This document shows positions 33,887 through 42,962 of a DNA stretch of 64,000 bases, in pieces; position 1 is the first letter of the stretch, and every line of letters starts with the position of its first letter. Location: contig VYCF01000073.1 in the NCBI GenBank assembly GCA_009844085.1, forward strand, positions 62,001-126,000. The letters are read 5' to 3'. This DNA comes from Gammaproteobacteria bacterium. GTDB taxonomy: Bacteria; Pseudomonadota; Gammaproteobacteria; Pseudomonadales; Pseudohongiellaceae. The translations under genes were made by a program, and so were the position numbers. A model generated the notes under the pieces. That model ran no database searches. It worked only from the letters and a program-made list of their open reading frames with translations, and was not told the DNA's origin.

Positions 33887-33910
33887 CCCGGCCTCCCGCG
33901 GGAGGCCGGG
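33887..33910. terminator. Perfect 24-nt palindrome between convergent genes, probable bidirectional terminator
   Basis: The sequence is its own reverse complement over 24 nt and very GC-rich (arm CCCGGCCTCCC), forming a strong hairpin 9 nt after the hydrolase stop and 14 nt before the serine hydrolase stop. No T-run follows on either strand, so it would act by stalling or with Rho rather than as a textbook intrinsic terminator. Confidence 0.6.
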
Positions 33911-33924
33911 GTCAGCACGAAATA

Positions 33925-35271
33925 TCAATTGACGCCAAGCGGCTCCATGATCGCCTGGTAGGTGAGTTGCCGGGAGAGCGCCCGCACATTCGGCAGCCCC
34001 TGCCCCCATTGCTGGATCATCCCCACCACGATCAGGTCTTCCACCGGATCGATCCAGAACCAGGTGCCGGCCGCACCGCCCCAGTAGTATTCGCCCGCGG
34101 AAAATGACTCGGCTTCGACCGGGTCGGTTACCACCGCGAAATCGAGACCGAAGACCGTGCCCGGCGCGCCGAGAATATTGTCGGGCATGCCGCGCGGCAA
34201 CTGGTTGCGATGCATCAGGTCCACCGTCAGCGGCGACAGGATGCGCACGCCGTTGAGTTCGCCGCCGTTGAGCATCATCTGGGTGAACTTCAGGTAGTCC
34301 ATGGTGCTCGAAACGAGGCCGCCGCCACCGCTCTTGAACACCGGATCGACCATGTAGTCGTTGGCGGCGCCGAACATCTCCGAGGACGCGAGATTGCCTT
34401 CCTCGTCGTAGGTATAAATCTGGGCGAAACGCTCGGCTTTCTCCGCGGGCACGTAGAAATCGGTGTCGTTCATGCCGAGCGGTCCGAACAGGCGCTCATC
34501 GAGGAAATCGTCGAAAGCCTGGCCCGAAAGAACCTCGACCAGGTAGCCCTGCACGTCGACCGCTACGCTGTAATGCCACATCGAACCCGGCTGCTGCCGC
34601 AACGGAATCGCACCCAGTCGGGTCACCATTTCCTTGAGCGTGATGCCGCTGTTGAGCAGGTCGGCTTCGACATACATGCTGTCGACTCCGGAGGCGGAGA
34701 AGATGCCGTAAGTCAGGCCGCCGGTATGGGCCATCAACTCGCGGATGGTCATCGGATGATCCGCGGGTTCGGTGATCAGTTCGCCGTTTTCGTCCGTACC
34801 CGCGGCGACCTGCAGATCGCTCAACTCGGGAATGTACATTTCGACCGGATCGGACAGCCGGAACTTACCTTCGTCGTAAAGCATCATTAGCGCGACGCCG
34901 GTAATCGGCTTGGTCATCGAATAGATGCGGAACAGGGCGTCGTTGGTCATCGGCGCGCCGGCTTCCATGTCGCGATAGCCCGCTGACTCGAAATGCACGA
35001 TCTTGCCGTGCCGCACTACCGCGGTGACGACACCGGCCAGCCGGCCTTCATCTACGAGGCCCTGCATGGCGTCGGTCAGACGCGACAGACGGTCGGAGTC
35101 CATGCCCGCGTCTTCAGGCGCCGCCATGGTCAGGTCGGGAACCTGCTCGACTACCGCTTCGGCAACGGCGGGAGCCGTAGATTCCAGGGCCGGATTACAG
35201 GCCGCCAGCAAGCCGGCCAGGGAAAGGATCAGAACGAGCGGCCAGGCCGCCAAATGCTGCTTCGGATTCAT
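33925..35271 (-). CDS. Beta-lactamase-fold serine hydrolase lipoprotein (class C/esterase type)
   Basis: 448 aa, with a lipoprotein signal (LAGLLAAC). YSMTKPITG holds the SxxK nucleophile and general base, and HYSVAVDVQG the YxV/N tyrosine; the C-terminal WGGAAGTWFWIDP is the expected third box (HxG-like, here GAA). This is the family of EstB-like esterases and DD-peptidase relatives, so hydrolysis of esters or small amides is likelier than beta-lactam resistance. It converges with the PETase-like gene across a palindromic terminator. Confidence 0.82.
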   Translation of the reverse strand: MNPKQHLAAWPLVLILSLAGLLAACNPALESTAPAVAEAVVEQVPDLTMAAPEDAGMDSDRLSRLTDAMQGLVDEGRLAGVVTAVVRHGKIVHFESAGYRDMEAGAPMTNDALFRIYSMTKPITGVALMMLYDEGKFRLSDPVEMYIPELSDLQVAAGTDENGELITEPADHPMTIRELMAHTGGLTYGIFSASGVDSMYVEADLLNSGITLKEMVTRLGAIPLRQQPGSMWHYSVAVDVQGYLVEVLSGQAFDDFLDERLFGPLGMNDTDFYVPAEKAERFAQIYTYDEEGNLASSEMFGAANDYMVDPVFKSGGGGLVSSTMDYLKFTQMMLNGGELNGVRILSPLTVDLMHRNQLPRGMPDNILGAPGTVFGLDFAVVTDPVEAESFSAGEYYWGGAAGTWFWIDPVEDLIVVGMIQQWGQGLPNVRALSRQLTYQAIMEPLGVN

Positions 35272-35344
35272 CGTCTCAGGATTCCTGTGGTGGAAAACTG
35301 CGCCACTCTACCCTATTCGCGGCGATAAAGGCCAGCGGCGGGAC

Positions 35345-36106
35345 TCAACGGCGGCGCTGGCGATGCAATTCCCACAACTTGGCGTATTTCATGAAGGCGT
35401 AGAAGGCGGCATTCATGCTCGTCAGCAGGCCGTCGACACCGTCCAGGATGTGCCCCTTCAGGAAGTAGTGCTGATGGAAGGTCAAGGGAAAGATGAACAG
35501 CAAGGTCCACAGTGACACCGTGTCGCCGGCGTCGAACTTGTCCTCGGCCCGCGCCTCGCTATAGCGATTGGCCTTGGCCACGCGTTCCGTGTAGGTCAGA
35601 TTCTCGTGGTGCAGGATGGTGGCCTCGGTGCGTGCGATCTTGCCCTTGATACTGATGCTTTCGTGTACGCGCCGCTCGGGATAATGCCCGGCGCTTTTGC
35701 GAAACAGCCGGACAAGCCTGTCCGTACCGCCCGGATGCCGCGGCCGCTTGCCCCAGCGGTACAAGGTACGGGTCGACTCCAGCGCGTCCACTTCGTCCGC
35801 CGCGACGGTCTTGCGCACTTCCTCGATGAATGCGTCGGTGAGAATCTCGTCGGCGTCGATATTGAGCACCCATTCGTTGCGGCAAAGCGACATGGCATGA
35901 GCTTTCTGCGCCGCGAATCCTTCCCAGGAATGAAACGACGTGCGCACGTTGGGATAGCCGTCCGCGATTTCCACCGTGCGGTCGCGGGAGCCGCTGTCGA
36001 CGACGATCACCTCGTCGAATTCCGTCATGCGCTCGAGCGCGGCGCCGATGTTCGCTTCCTCGTTCAAGGTGATCATGTAGACGCTGACGGGAATCTTGTC
36101 GGGCAT
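35345..36106 (-). CDS. Family 2 glycosyltransferase, WaaE/KdtX-like
   Basis: 253 aa from the ATG at 36106. It opens with PVSVYMITLNEEANI and the nucleotide-sugar site VVDSGSRDRT; NIDADEILT is the metal-binding DxD-like segment. The arrangement and length match WaaE-type glucosyltransferases that add glucose to LPS inner-core heptose at the cytoplasmic membrane face. It is 13 nt downstream of a heptosyltransferase gene on the same strand, supporting lipopolysaccharide core synthesis. Confidence 0.82.
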   Translation of the reverse strand: MPDKIPVSVYMITLNEEANIGAALERMTEFDEVIVVDSGSRDRTVEIADGYPNVRTSFHSWEGFAAQKAHAMSLCRNEWVLNIDADEILTDAFIEEVRKTVAADEVDALESTRTLYRWGKRPRHPGGTDRLVRLFRKSAGHYPERRVHESISIKGKIARTEATILHHENLTYTERVAKANRYSEARAEDKFDAGDTVSLWTLLFIFPLTFHQHYFLKGHILDGVDGLLTSMNAAFYAFMKYAKLWELHRQRRR

Positions 36107-36119
36107 TCGATCCTTCCGA

Positions 36120-37181
36120 TTAACTGTGAGCCGCACCTGGCTCGCTCAAGGCGGCGATGCGCGCGAGCACCATGTCCGGCGTCAGGGAACGCAGACAATG
36201 GTAATCGTTCCGGCAATGCCACGCATCACAATCCTCCGCGCAGGGCAATTCGCCCCGCAATACCATGCTTTGCTCGCCGAGCGGCGCCCAGATCGCTTCC
36301 CGGCTCGGACCGAACAGCGCAAAGACCGGCAGGCCCGCGGCGGCGGCCAGATGCATGGGGCCGCTGTCGCAGCCGATGAAGAGCCGGCTTTGGCGGAACA
36401 ATGCGACCAGTTCCGGCAGCGGCAGGCGATTGCAGAGATCTATCGCCGGCGATTCCGGAATTGGCCGGATTCCAAGTTCTCGGTCTATGCCGGCGATGAC
36501 ATCGGCGTCGAATTGTCCGGCGCCGATCCACGCCACTTGCAGCCCCGCATCGTGCAGGCCTCGCACCAGCCTGACGAAATGCTCCCTGGGCCACAACTTG
36601 TAGCGCACGCTGGCGCCGGGATGAATGACCGCCAGTGGACGGTTCACGTAATGACCGTCGAGCAAGGCTCGCATCCGGTCGGCCAATTCCGGCGCCACCT
36701 CGAAATCAAGCGCGCTCGGCGGCGATTCGCCGATGCCGTAGCCGCCGATGATCTCACCGAAAGCGTTATATCGATGCGCCTGATAATCCAGGTCGAGCAC
36801 ATCGCTGTAAAACCATCGCGCGCGTTTCGCCAGCGGTCCGATTCGCCGCCGGCAGCCGCTGAGCCTGGCGATGGCGCCCGAAAAGCGCTCGCCTTCCATG
36901 TCGATCAGGCAATGCCCCTTGTACTTGCGCAACTCGCCGAGAAATCCCAGGTAATGTCGCAATCTATGGGTGAAGCCCTTGCCTGCGTCGAGCTCCTTTC
37001 TCGGGTAATACAGCGCCCTCGAATCGGCTTCCGGCAACATCGACAGCAATGGCCGAAAGCTCGCGTCGAAAACGGCCACCGCCTCGTCGTGCCTCTCCAG
37101 CACACGCAGCACCCAGGGCAGCCCGAGCACGAGATTGCCCAGATAATGAGTTGGAAACAGCAACAGGGGCGGTTGAGGCAT
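36120..37181 (-). CDS. Family 9 glycosyltransferase (LPS heptosyltransferase type)
   Basis: 353 aa from the ATG at 37181; another ATG at 37196 is possible and neither has a clear ribosome site. It has the GT9 features: AVIHPGASVRYKLWP, and FIGCDSGPMHLAAAAGLPVFALFGPS, the donor-binding and sugar-recognition blocks. It transfers ADP-heptose to the LPS core. The C-terminus has a Cys cluster (CAEDCDAWHCRNDYHC) often seen in this family. It is divergent from the DUF1801 gene, with starts about 45 nt apart, and upstream of the GT2 gene. Confidence 0.82.
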   Translation of the reverse strand: MPQPPLLLFPTHYLGNLVLGLPWVLRVLERHDEAVAVFDASFRPLLSMLPEADSRALYYPRKELDAGKGFTHRLRHYLGFLGELRKYKGHCLIDMEGERFSGAIARLSGCRRRIGPLAKRARWFYSDVLDLDYQAHRYNAFGEIIGGYGIGESPPSALDFEVAPELADRMRALLDGHYVNRPLAVIHPGASVRYKLWPREHFVRLVRGLHDAGLQVAWIGAGQFDADVIAGIDRELGIRPIPESPAIDLCNRLPLPELVALFRQSRLFIGCDSGPMHLAAAAGLPVFALFGPSREAIWAPLGEQSMVLRGELPCAEDCDAWHCRNDYHCLRSLTPDMVLARIAALSEPGAAHS

Positions 37182-37225
37182 AATGCGTGTTCGCATAACG
37201 GGCGAAAATGGCAAGACTACCACCG

Positions 37226-37663
37226 ATGAGTGAACCCAAGACCGTACAAAACGATGGAAATGTCGACGAGTTTCTCGACGCCGTCGAAAATCCCCGCAGG
37301 CGAGAAGACGCCAGGCGCGTACTCGAACTGATGCGGGAGGTAACCGGCGAGCCGCCGAAAATGTGGGGTTCGAGCATCGTCGGCTTCGGCAGCTACCGTT
37401 ACAAGTACGCAAGCGGCCGCGAAGGCGACTGGATGATCACCGGATTCTCCCCGCGCAAGCAGAACCTGACGGTCTACATCATGCCCGGATTCTCCGAATT
37501 CGCCGACCTGCTCGCCAGACTTGGCAAGCACAAGACGAGCAAGTCCTGCCTGTATCTGAACAAGCTCGACGATGTCGATCTGGACATGCTCGCCGAACTC
37601 GTGCGCGAGTCGGTCGCGGTGATGCGAAAGCGATACGGGCAGGAGCGACCGGAACCGAAGTGA
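37226..37663 (+). CDS. DUF1801 family protein
   Basis: 145 aa from the ATG at 37226; an ATG at 37208 adds six residues. GEPPKMWGSSIVGFGSY and GDWMITGFSPRKQNLTVYI are the characteristic conserved blocks of DUF1801 (YdhG-like fold). Cytoplasmic, with no known biochemical function. It stands alone between the LPS transferase and the tRNA gene. Confidence 0.8.
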   Translation: MSEPKTVQNDGNVDEFLDAVENPRRREDARRVLELMREVTGEPPKMWGSSIVGFGSYRYKYASGREGDWMITGFSPRKQNLTVYIMPGFSEFADLLARLGKHKTSKSCLYLNKLDDVDLDMLAELVRESVAVMRKRYGQERPEPK

Positions 37664-37665
37664 TT

Positions 37666-37742
37666 TGGCGCGCCTGGGAAGACTCGAACTCCCGACCAAC
37701 TGGTTCGAAGCCAGCTACTCTATCCAACTGAGCTACAGGCGC
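37666..37742 (-). tRNA. tRNA-Arg, anticodon TCG
   Basis: 77 nt with CCA encoded. Acceptor stem GCGCCTG/CAGGCGC, D-stem GCTC/GAGT, anticodon stem GCTGG/CCAGT around the loop CTTCGAA (anticodon TCG at 37708-37706), and T-arm GGGAG-TTCGAGT-CTTCC all pair. It reads CGA and probably other CGN arginine codons. It starts 3 nt after the DUF1801 stop on the opposite strand. No integrase or attachment duplicate was seen beside it. Confidence 0.96.
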
Positions 37743-37794
37743 GTGATCCGCGCTAATTTACCGCCTCGCACCGCCGCTGGCAAATTATTGCCGG

Positions 37795-40059
37795 TCAATT
37801 GAAGATGTCGAGGATGCGGCTGTACTTGAGGATGAACTGGCGGGCGTTCTCCCGCTCGTAATGCGGCATGTTCAGGCCGCTGAACTCGTCGACTTCGTTG
37901 TAGACCAGGTAGAGGCCCGCATTGGCCGATTGCAGCCAGGCGAAACGCACGTTTGCCGCCACTACGTCGTCGCGATTGTTGTATTGCACCAGGGTCTGCA
38001 GTGAGATGCGAGGCGTGAACGAATAGGAAACGCGCACCCGCGCCAGGTCCACGGTGAAATCTCCGTTGGGCACCGGCAGCGAGATGTCGCTGCGGTTCCA
38101 GGAAACTTCGGTGCTGAAACGCTCGTCTAGCTGATAGCGCACTGTGGTGTCGGTGGTTACCCGGTCACCGCCGAAAAAGCCGCCGATGTTACTGCGAACG
38201 TTCAGGCTCAATGGCGCCGATTGGTTCGTCCAGAACACCGGCTGTATTTCGCTGTGCTCATAGGTGCCTGCCGGCACCCAGACGCCGTCGACGATCTCGA
38301 AGGGTTCGCGCACGCCTTCGAGCGTGAAATTCATGCCGGTGTGGACTTCGGTTCCGTTCTCGAATTCCCAGTGATTGTCGACGTGCAGGTAGCCGGTTTC
38401 CTGGAAGCCGTCAAAGCCCCAATAGCCGCGATAGTTCATGTGCGGCCGCAATTCGTGCAGATTCCACCAGTCCTGTGGACGATAGCGGTAGCGCCAGCCC
38501 GCGGTCCATTTGCGGAACGCGCGGCGCGCCAGAAAGCCGACTTCGGGATTGAAATTCTCGCGCACTTCGGAATAACCGGCGTCCAGGTTCCAGTCTTCGT
38601 CCTGGTAGGAGGCTTGTATGCCGCCGGCCGCATCCCGGCCCTGCAGATGCGGGCTGTCGGTCTGCGCCGCCCAGCCGCTGATCAGGGTCGTGTCGCCGAT
38701 GCCCCAGCGGCCGTCAACGGACATGGTGCGGTTGTAGTCCTGGCCCGCGTTATTAAAAACTGTTCCGTCGCCTTCGCGTTCGATATACATCATGCCGACG
38801 GTCGAGCGGTTGCCGAGTTCCTGGTTGACGCGAACCACGGAGAAGTCGTTCTGGGAAACGTGGCCGTCGACGCTGTCCGTGCGCATCTGCAGCAGGCCGA
38901 TATTGGTGTTGTCGAAAATCTTGCCCGTCAACCGCGCGCCGCCGTCTATCGGCAACTGGGTTCCGCCCGCGCCGACGCCGATGCGGCGGCTGAAGAACAA
39001 TTCCACCTCACGCGGATTGCCGACCGAAAACTGGCCGGCGTTTTCGAGGAAGAAAGGACGCTTCTCCGGAAAGAACAGGCTGAACCGGTCAAGATTGACC
39101 TGCAACTCGTCGGCTTCGACCTGGGCGAAATCGGTGTTGTACGTGCCGTCGAGCACCAGGCTCGGCGTGATCGTGTACTTGAAATCGAAGCCCAGTTCCT
39201 GCTCGTCCACCGTACCCGACGCGATGCTGCCGCCGCGTTCGGCGGAACCGAGCACATAGGGGGTGAACTGCAAGGCGCGCTGGCTTGGCACGCGGATGCC
39301 TTCGATCAGCCCGGCCTCCGAAACCCGATTCAGGTCGAACTGGCGACCCAGCGGCGCCCAGTACGCGATTTCGTTGTTGTGCCGGATGTTGCGCTGGAAA
39401 TTGATGCCCCAGGTCTGCTCCGAGCCATTGCCGTAGCGCAGGGAAGTGAACGGAATCTCCATTTCCGCGCTCCAGCCGTAATCGTGAATCTGCGCTTCCA
39501 CTTCCCAGGCCGTGTCCCAGTTCAGATTGAAGCCACCACCGCCGCCGCGAAAGCCCCCGCCGCCAAAACCGCCACTCGACCCTTCATTGGTAACTTGGGC
39601 GTCGAACTGCAGGCCGGCGGGATTGGTGCCGAATACGAAACCGTTCTGGCGGTCTAGCATGCCGTCGATGATGACGCGGAAACTGTCTGTATCGTCGAGC
39701 GGGGCATCGCGCCGGCTGTCGGTCACGATGATCCGGGAAGGATCGGATTCATAGGCGATCAGGCCGATATACAGGGCTTCGTCGGTATAGCCCACCCGCA
39801 CTTCGGTGCGCTGGGTCGCCGGCTGGCCTTCATCGGGCCGCACCTGGGAAAAACCGGTGGCCGGCGTCACGCCTTCCCAGGCCACATCTCCGGTGACAAA
39901 GCCGTCCACGACCGGAGCGCGTTCCAGCGCATGGGCGGTGGTCGAAGGCGGCACGGGCGAGGTATTCAGTTCCTGCGCCAGGGAGCCGGGGGCAATCAGG
40001 TTCAAGAGCGGAATCAGCAATGCTGAACCCAGCGTCATTCCGTAACGTGCAATGCTCAT
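37795..40059 (-). CDS. DUF5916/CBM9-like outer-membrane-type protein
   Basis: 754 aa with a signal peptide (ending GSLAQ). The N-terminal third is a carbohydrate-binding family 9-like domain (APVVDGFVTGDVAWEGV, ALYIGLIAYESDP, DTDSFRVIIDG). The remainder is long and aromatic with alternating strands and ends ILKYSRILDIFN, consistent with an outer-membrane beta-barrel. A Gly-rich loop GFGGGGFRGGGGGF interrupts the CBM-like domain around residue 165. Such proteins occur widely in Bacteroidota and environmental proteobacteria without assigned function; surface binding of glycans is plausible. Confidence 0.75.
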   Translation of the reverse strand: MSIARYGMTLGSALLIPLLNLIAPGSLAQELNTSPVPPSTTAHALERAPVVDGFVTGDVAWEGVTPATGFSQVRPDEGQPATQRTEVRVGYTDEALYIGLIAYESDPSRIIVTDSRRDAPLDDTDSFRVIIDGMLDRQNGFVFGTNPAGLQFDAQVTNEGSSGGFGGGGFRGGGGGFNLNWDTAWEVEAQIHDYGWSAEMEIPFTSLRYGNGSEQTWGINFQRNIRHNNEIAYWAPLGRQFDLNRVSEAGLIEGIRVPSQRALQFTPYVLGSAERGGSIASGTVDEQELGFDFKYTITPSLVLDGTYNTDFAQVEADELQVNLDRFSLFFPEKRPFFLENAGQFSVGNPREVELFFSRRIGVGAGGTQLPIDGGARLTGKIFDNTNIGLLQMRTDSVDGHVSQNDFSVVRVNQELGNRSTVGMMYIEREGDGTVFNNAGQDYNRTMSVDGRWGIGDTTLISGWAAQTDSPHLQGRDAAGGIQASYQDEDWNLDAGYSEVRENFNPEVGFLARRAFRKWTAGWRYRYRPQDWWNLHELRPHMNYRGYWGFDGFQETGYLHVDNHWEFENGTEVHTGMNFTLEGVREPFEIVDGVWVPAGTYEHSEIQPVFWTNQSAPLSLNVRSNIGGFFGGDRVTTDTTVRYQLDERFSTEVSWNRSDISLPVPNGDFTVDLARVRVSYSFTPRISLQTLVQYNNRDDVVAANVRFAWLQSANAGLYLVYNEVDEFSGLNMPHYERENARQFILKYSRILDIFN

Positions 40060-40147
40060 TTCTACCTCTGGGCTACTTCGGAAGAGGGCCGCATCAATGC
40101 GGACAACTGATTGATCTTTTGGATAAAAAACAGCGGAGCAGCTTAAT

Positions 40148-40165
40148 TCAGGGGCATTCCCCTGA
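40148..40165. terminator. Hairpin after the FAH-like gene
   Basis: TCAGGGG and CCCCTGA pair over 7 bp with a 4-nt loop CATT, 43 nt after the end of the minus-strand FAH-like gene. A T6 run follows ~20 nt further on that strand, too far for a textbook intrinsic terminator. Weak call. Confidence 0.35.
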
Positions 40166-40207
40166 CAAGCAGGAAAAGGTTACAAATCTTGACCGGGGCG
40201 CGGCGTC

Positions 40208-41047
40208 TTACTTGCCTTGCACGACCTCGTTGCGCAAGGTGCCGATGCCTTCCAGTTCGACTTCGTAGACGTCGCCGGGAACCATGGCGCGAGTGCTGCC
40301 CATGGTGCCGGACCAGATCATGTCGCCGGGCATGAGCGTGAAAAAGCGGGAAATGTAACTGACCATTTCCTCCATGCCGAAGATCAGGTCGGAGGAATTC
40401 TCGCTTTGCACGACTTCGCCGTTGTGGCGGCCGGTAATCTGGATGTTCTTGTAGTCGGCGTCCTTGTAAAGCACCGGTCCGATGGCGTTGAAGCCGCGGG
40501 CGCCTTTGGCGCGCACCCACTGGATGTCGCCTGATTGCCAGGCGCGCTCGCTGACGTCGTTGCCCGCGGTGACGCCGAAGATGTATTCATGGGCATCTTC
40601 CACCGCCACGTTCTCGGCGCGCTTGCCGATCACGACGGCCATCTCGGCTTCGTAATGCAGGTTCTGGGATCCTGCAGGGCGCACGATGGGATCTTCCGGT
40701 CCCACGAGCGAGCTCGCCGGCACGATGAACAGACCCGGCTCCTCGGCCGGATCGCCCGAGATGTGGCTGCGGAAGTTGAAGGCGGTCATGAATATCTGGG
40801 TCGGCTCGGCGGGCGCTTCGAGTTTCACCGTGCTGCGCTCGTGCCAGACGCCGGTATGCTCCATGGTTTCATACGGCGCGCCTTCGAGTTGCCATACCTG
40901 GTCGCCATGCACCATGCCCCAGGAAATCTCTCCCCCATCCTGGGAATAGCGGACGAATATCTCCGGTTCCGCTTCCTCCTGCGCGAAAGCCGGGGCACTG
41001 ACGATGACGGCTGCAATCACGGTCAACAGGGTTTGCAAGCGGTTCAT
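40208..41047 (-). CDS. Fumarylacetoacetate hydrolase-family protein with signal peptide
   Basis: 279 aa. The FAH fold is clear: HYEAEMAVVIGKRA with metal-binding Glu residues, EYIFGVTAGNDVSER, and a C-terminal MPGDMIWSGT. FAH-family enzymes hydrolyse C-C bonds or isomerise/decarboxylate diketo acids using Mg2+ in the cytoplasm. Here a strong Sec signal (LLTVIAAVIVSAPAFAQ) predicts export, which is unusual. GAGGAG precedes the ATG. Catalytic activity is probable, substrate unknown. Confidence 0.82.
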   Translation of the reverse strand: MNRLQTLLTVIAAVIVSAPAFAQEEAEPEIFVRYSQDGGEISWGMVHGDQVWQLEGAPYETMEHTGVWHERSTVKLEAPAEPTQIFMTAFNFRSHISGDPAEEPGLFIVPASSLVGPEDPIVRPAGSQNLHYEAEMAVVIGKRAENVAVEDAHEYIFGVTAGNDVSERAWQSGDIQWVRAKGARGFNAIGPVLYKDADYKNIQITGRHNGEVVQSENSSDLIFGMEEMVSYISRFFTLMPGDMIWSGTMGSTRAMVPGDVYEVELEGIGTLRNEVVQGK

Positions 41048-41145
41048 TGTGGTCTCCTCTCAAGGAACGCCTTTCGGCAATGAAATCAAGCCGATGCTAT
41101 GCGCATACCCAATTGCGGTCAACCGGATAGCGACGGCGCGTTGGC

Positions 41146-42885
41146 CTAACGCCCTGCTACGCGAACGGTGACGATGTCGATGTCGCGATACTGCTGGTGG
41201 TTGACCGACGAAGCCGCGTGCCGCAGCAGCCGCAGCGACACTTCGCGGTCGGCCGCCGGTTCCGAAGGCGTATCCTTGATCACCGTCAGGAGATCCTGGA
41301 TATTCTCGCCGCCCGGCGAAGCGATGAATTCGAGCACGGCGTCGGCGCCGTCGCGGTAGGCCACGATGCGCAAGCTTCGCTCCGGCCGCGGTTCGTCGGT
41401 TTCGTCGCCGAGCAAAGTGTAGAGGGTTTCTTCGCCGGCGAGTTCGAGCCGGCCCTCGATCACGCCGTCCATGTCGTTGTGCGCCGCAAATCGCGCCAGA
41501 AACTTGTGGATCAGTGGCAGCGTCGTGGCCGCCAGCGGCATTTCTATCGTGCGCCGCCGCGGCGCCGCAACCATCAGGAACAGATTCATGAGCATCGCGC
41601 AGAGCCCGCCCGCGGTCATGCCGTTCTGCAACAGGCCGCCGGCGAATTCGGACACGATGCCGGGAAAGATCACCCCGCCCTGGCAGCCGACGCCTATCCA
41701 GAAAGACACGCCGACGACGACGCCGCCCCGATAGTCGATACCATGTTGCACGATGATCTTCATGCCGAGCACGAACAGCATCGAGAGCAGCACCGTGGCG
41801 TAGGCGCCTACAACCGGCCCGGGAATGGCGAGTATCAACGCGAGAAACTTCGGTGAAAACGCCGCGATAATCAGCACCAGGCCCAGGGCAATGCCGACCA
41901 GGCGCGAGGCTACGCCGGTGAGTTCCGTGACGGCTACGCTCGAAGAATAGGTAGTGTTCGGTACCGTGCCCGCCAGCCCGGAGAGCAGGTTCCCCAGTCC
42001 GTCGGCGCCGACCGCGCCTTGCACGGCGCGAAAGTCGATCGCCCGCGGCTTGCGCCAGGATACTCGTTGAATCGCTACCGAATCGCCGATGGTTTCTATC
42101 GCGCCGATCAGGGTCACGAATATGAAACTCGGCAGCAGCGACCAGAACACCGGTCCGAATTCGAAGCTGATCCCGGGCCAGCCTGACACCGGCACCCCGA
42201 TCCAGGCCGCATCGGCCACGCGCTGGACATCGTACAGTCCGAACAGGCTGGAAATCACCGAGCCGACGGCGATGCCGATGACCAGCGCCCAAAGCCGCAG
42301 CACGCCGGTCGCCTTCAGTGCGATCAGCACCACGGCCAGCAAGGTGATGAGAGCGCTGATCGGCGCCCCGGCCGGATTGGCTGCGGCGGGAATGTCTTCG
42401 AGCAGATCCCAGATGATCGGCATGACGGATACCGGAATCAGCATGATCACCGTGCCGGATACGACCGGCGTCAACACGCGCCGCAAGAGGGAGAGCCGCG
42501 CCGACAACGTGAACTGGAACAGGGAGGAAGCGATCACCAGGGCGGCGAGCACCGCCGGACCGCCTTGCACCAGGGCGGTAACGCAGACCGCGATGAAAGC
42601 GCCCGAGGTGCCCATGGCCAGCACATAGCCGGCGCCGAGCCGGCCCACGCGAACGGCCTGTGTAATCGTGCTCAGGCCGCTGACGATCACGGCCGCGAAA
42701 ATAGCCCAGTTGATATAGGTTTCGCTGCCTTCTGCGGCGCGGATGACGATAGCGGGCGTCAGCACGATCCCGGCGACGATGAGCAGCGCGAGTTGTACGC
42801 CGAGGCCCAGGGCCAGCGCTCCGGGCGGTCGTTCATCGGGTTCGTAGCGCACGCCTGCGGTTTGTTCGTTCTTCTCTGTGTCCAT
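41146..42885 (-). CDS. NCS2 xanthine/uracil permease family protein with C-terminal extra domain
   Basis: 579 aa from the ATG at 42885 (AAGG upstream). About 12-14 membrane helices cover residues ~25-455, with NCS2-type half-helix regions (GTSGAFIAVC; the conserved Q/E and GLGNLLSGLAGTVPNTTYSSS region). The proton- or Na+-coupled substrate is likely a nucleobase. After the last helix a soluble domain of ~120 residues (HKFLARFAAHNDMDGVIEG to DIVTVRVAG) resembles an RsbW-type ATP-binding domain by pattern, but the N-box Asn is not obvious. This appended domain is unusual for classic UraA/UapA proteins. Confidence 0.8.
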   Translation of the reverse strand: MDTEKNEQTAGVRYEPDERPPGALALGLGVQLALLIVAGIVLTPAIVIRAAEGSETYINWAIFAAVIVSGLSTITQAVRVGRLGAGYVLAMGTSGAFIAVCVTALVQGGPAVLAALVIASSLFQFTLSARLSLLRRVLTPVVSGTVIMLIPVSVMPIIWDLLEDIPAAANPAGAPISALITLLAVVLIALKATGVLRLWALVIGIAVGSVISSLFGLYDVQRVADAAWIGVPVSGWPGISFEFGPVFWSLLPSFIFVTLIGAIETIGDSVAIQRVSWRKPRAIDFRAVQGAVGADGLGNLLSGLAGTVPNTTYSSSVAVTELTGVASRLVGIALGLVLIIAAFSPKFLALILAIPGPVVGAYATVLLSMLFVLGMKIIVQHGIDYRGGVVVGVSFWIGVGCQGGVIFPGIVSEFAGGLLQNGMTAGGLCAMLMNLFLMVAAPRRRTIEMPLAATTLPLIHKFLARFAAHNDMDGVIEGRLELAGEETLYTLLGDETDEPRPERSLRIVAYRDGADAVLEFIASPGGENIQDLLTVIKDTPSEPAADREVSLRLLRHAASSVNHQQYRDIDIVTVRVAGR

Positions 42886-42962
42886 AATAGTTCCCTTGTT
42901 TTTATCCGATCGCTTTACAACCGCTCTATTCCTGCTTGCTCTTCGATGCCGGTGCGTCCTTG

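Noticed and set aside
33925-35271. Reading the serine hydrolase as an AmpC-type beta-lactamase
   Set aside because: It has the SxxK and Tyr boxes of the whole fold, but the third box and lipoprotein anchor fit esterase/DD-peptidase relatives better.
37666-37742. tRNA-Arg as an integration site
   Set aside because: No integrase gene and no duplicated tRNA 3' end were seen nearby.
39501-39600. Gly-rich repeat in the DUF5916 gene as a functional DNA repeat
   Set aside because: It reads as an in-frame Gly-rich loop of the protein with irregular codons, not a DNA element.
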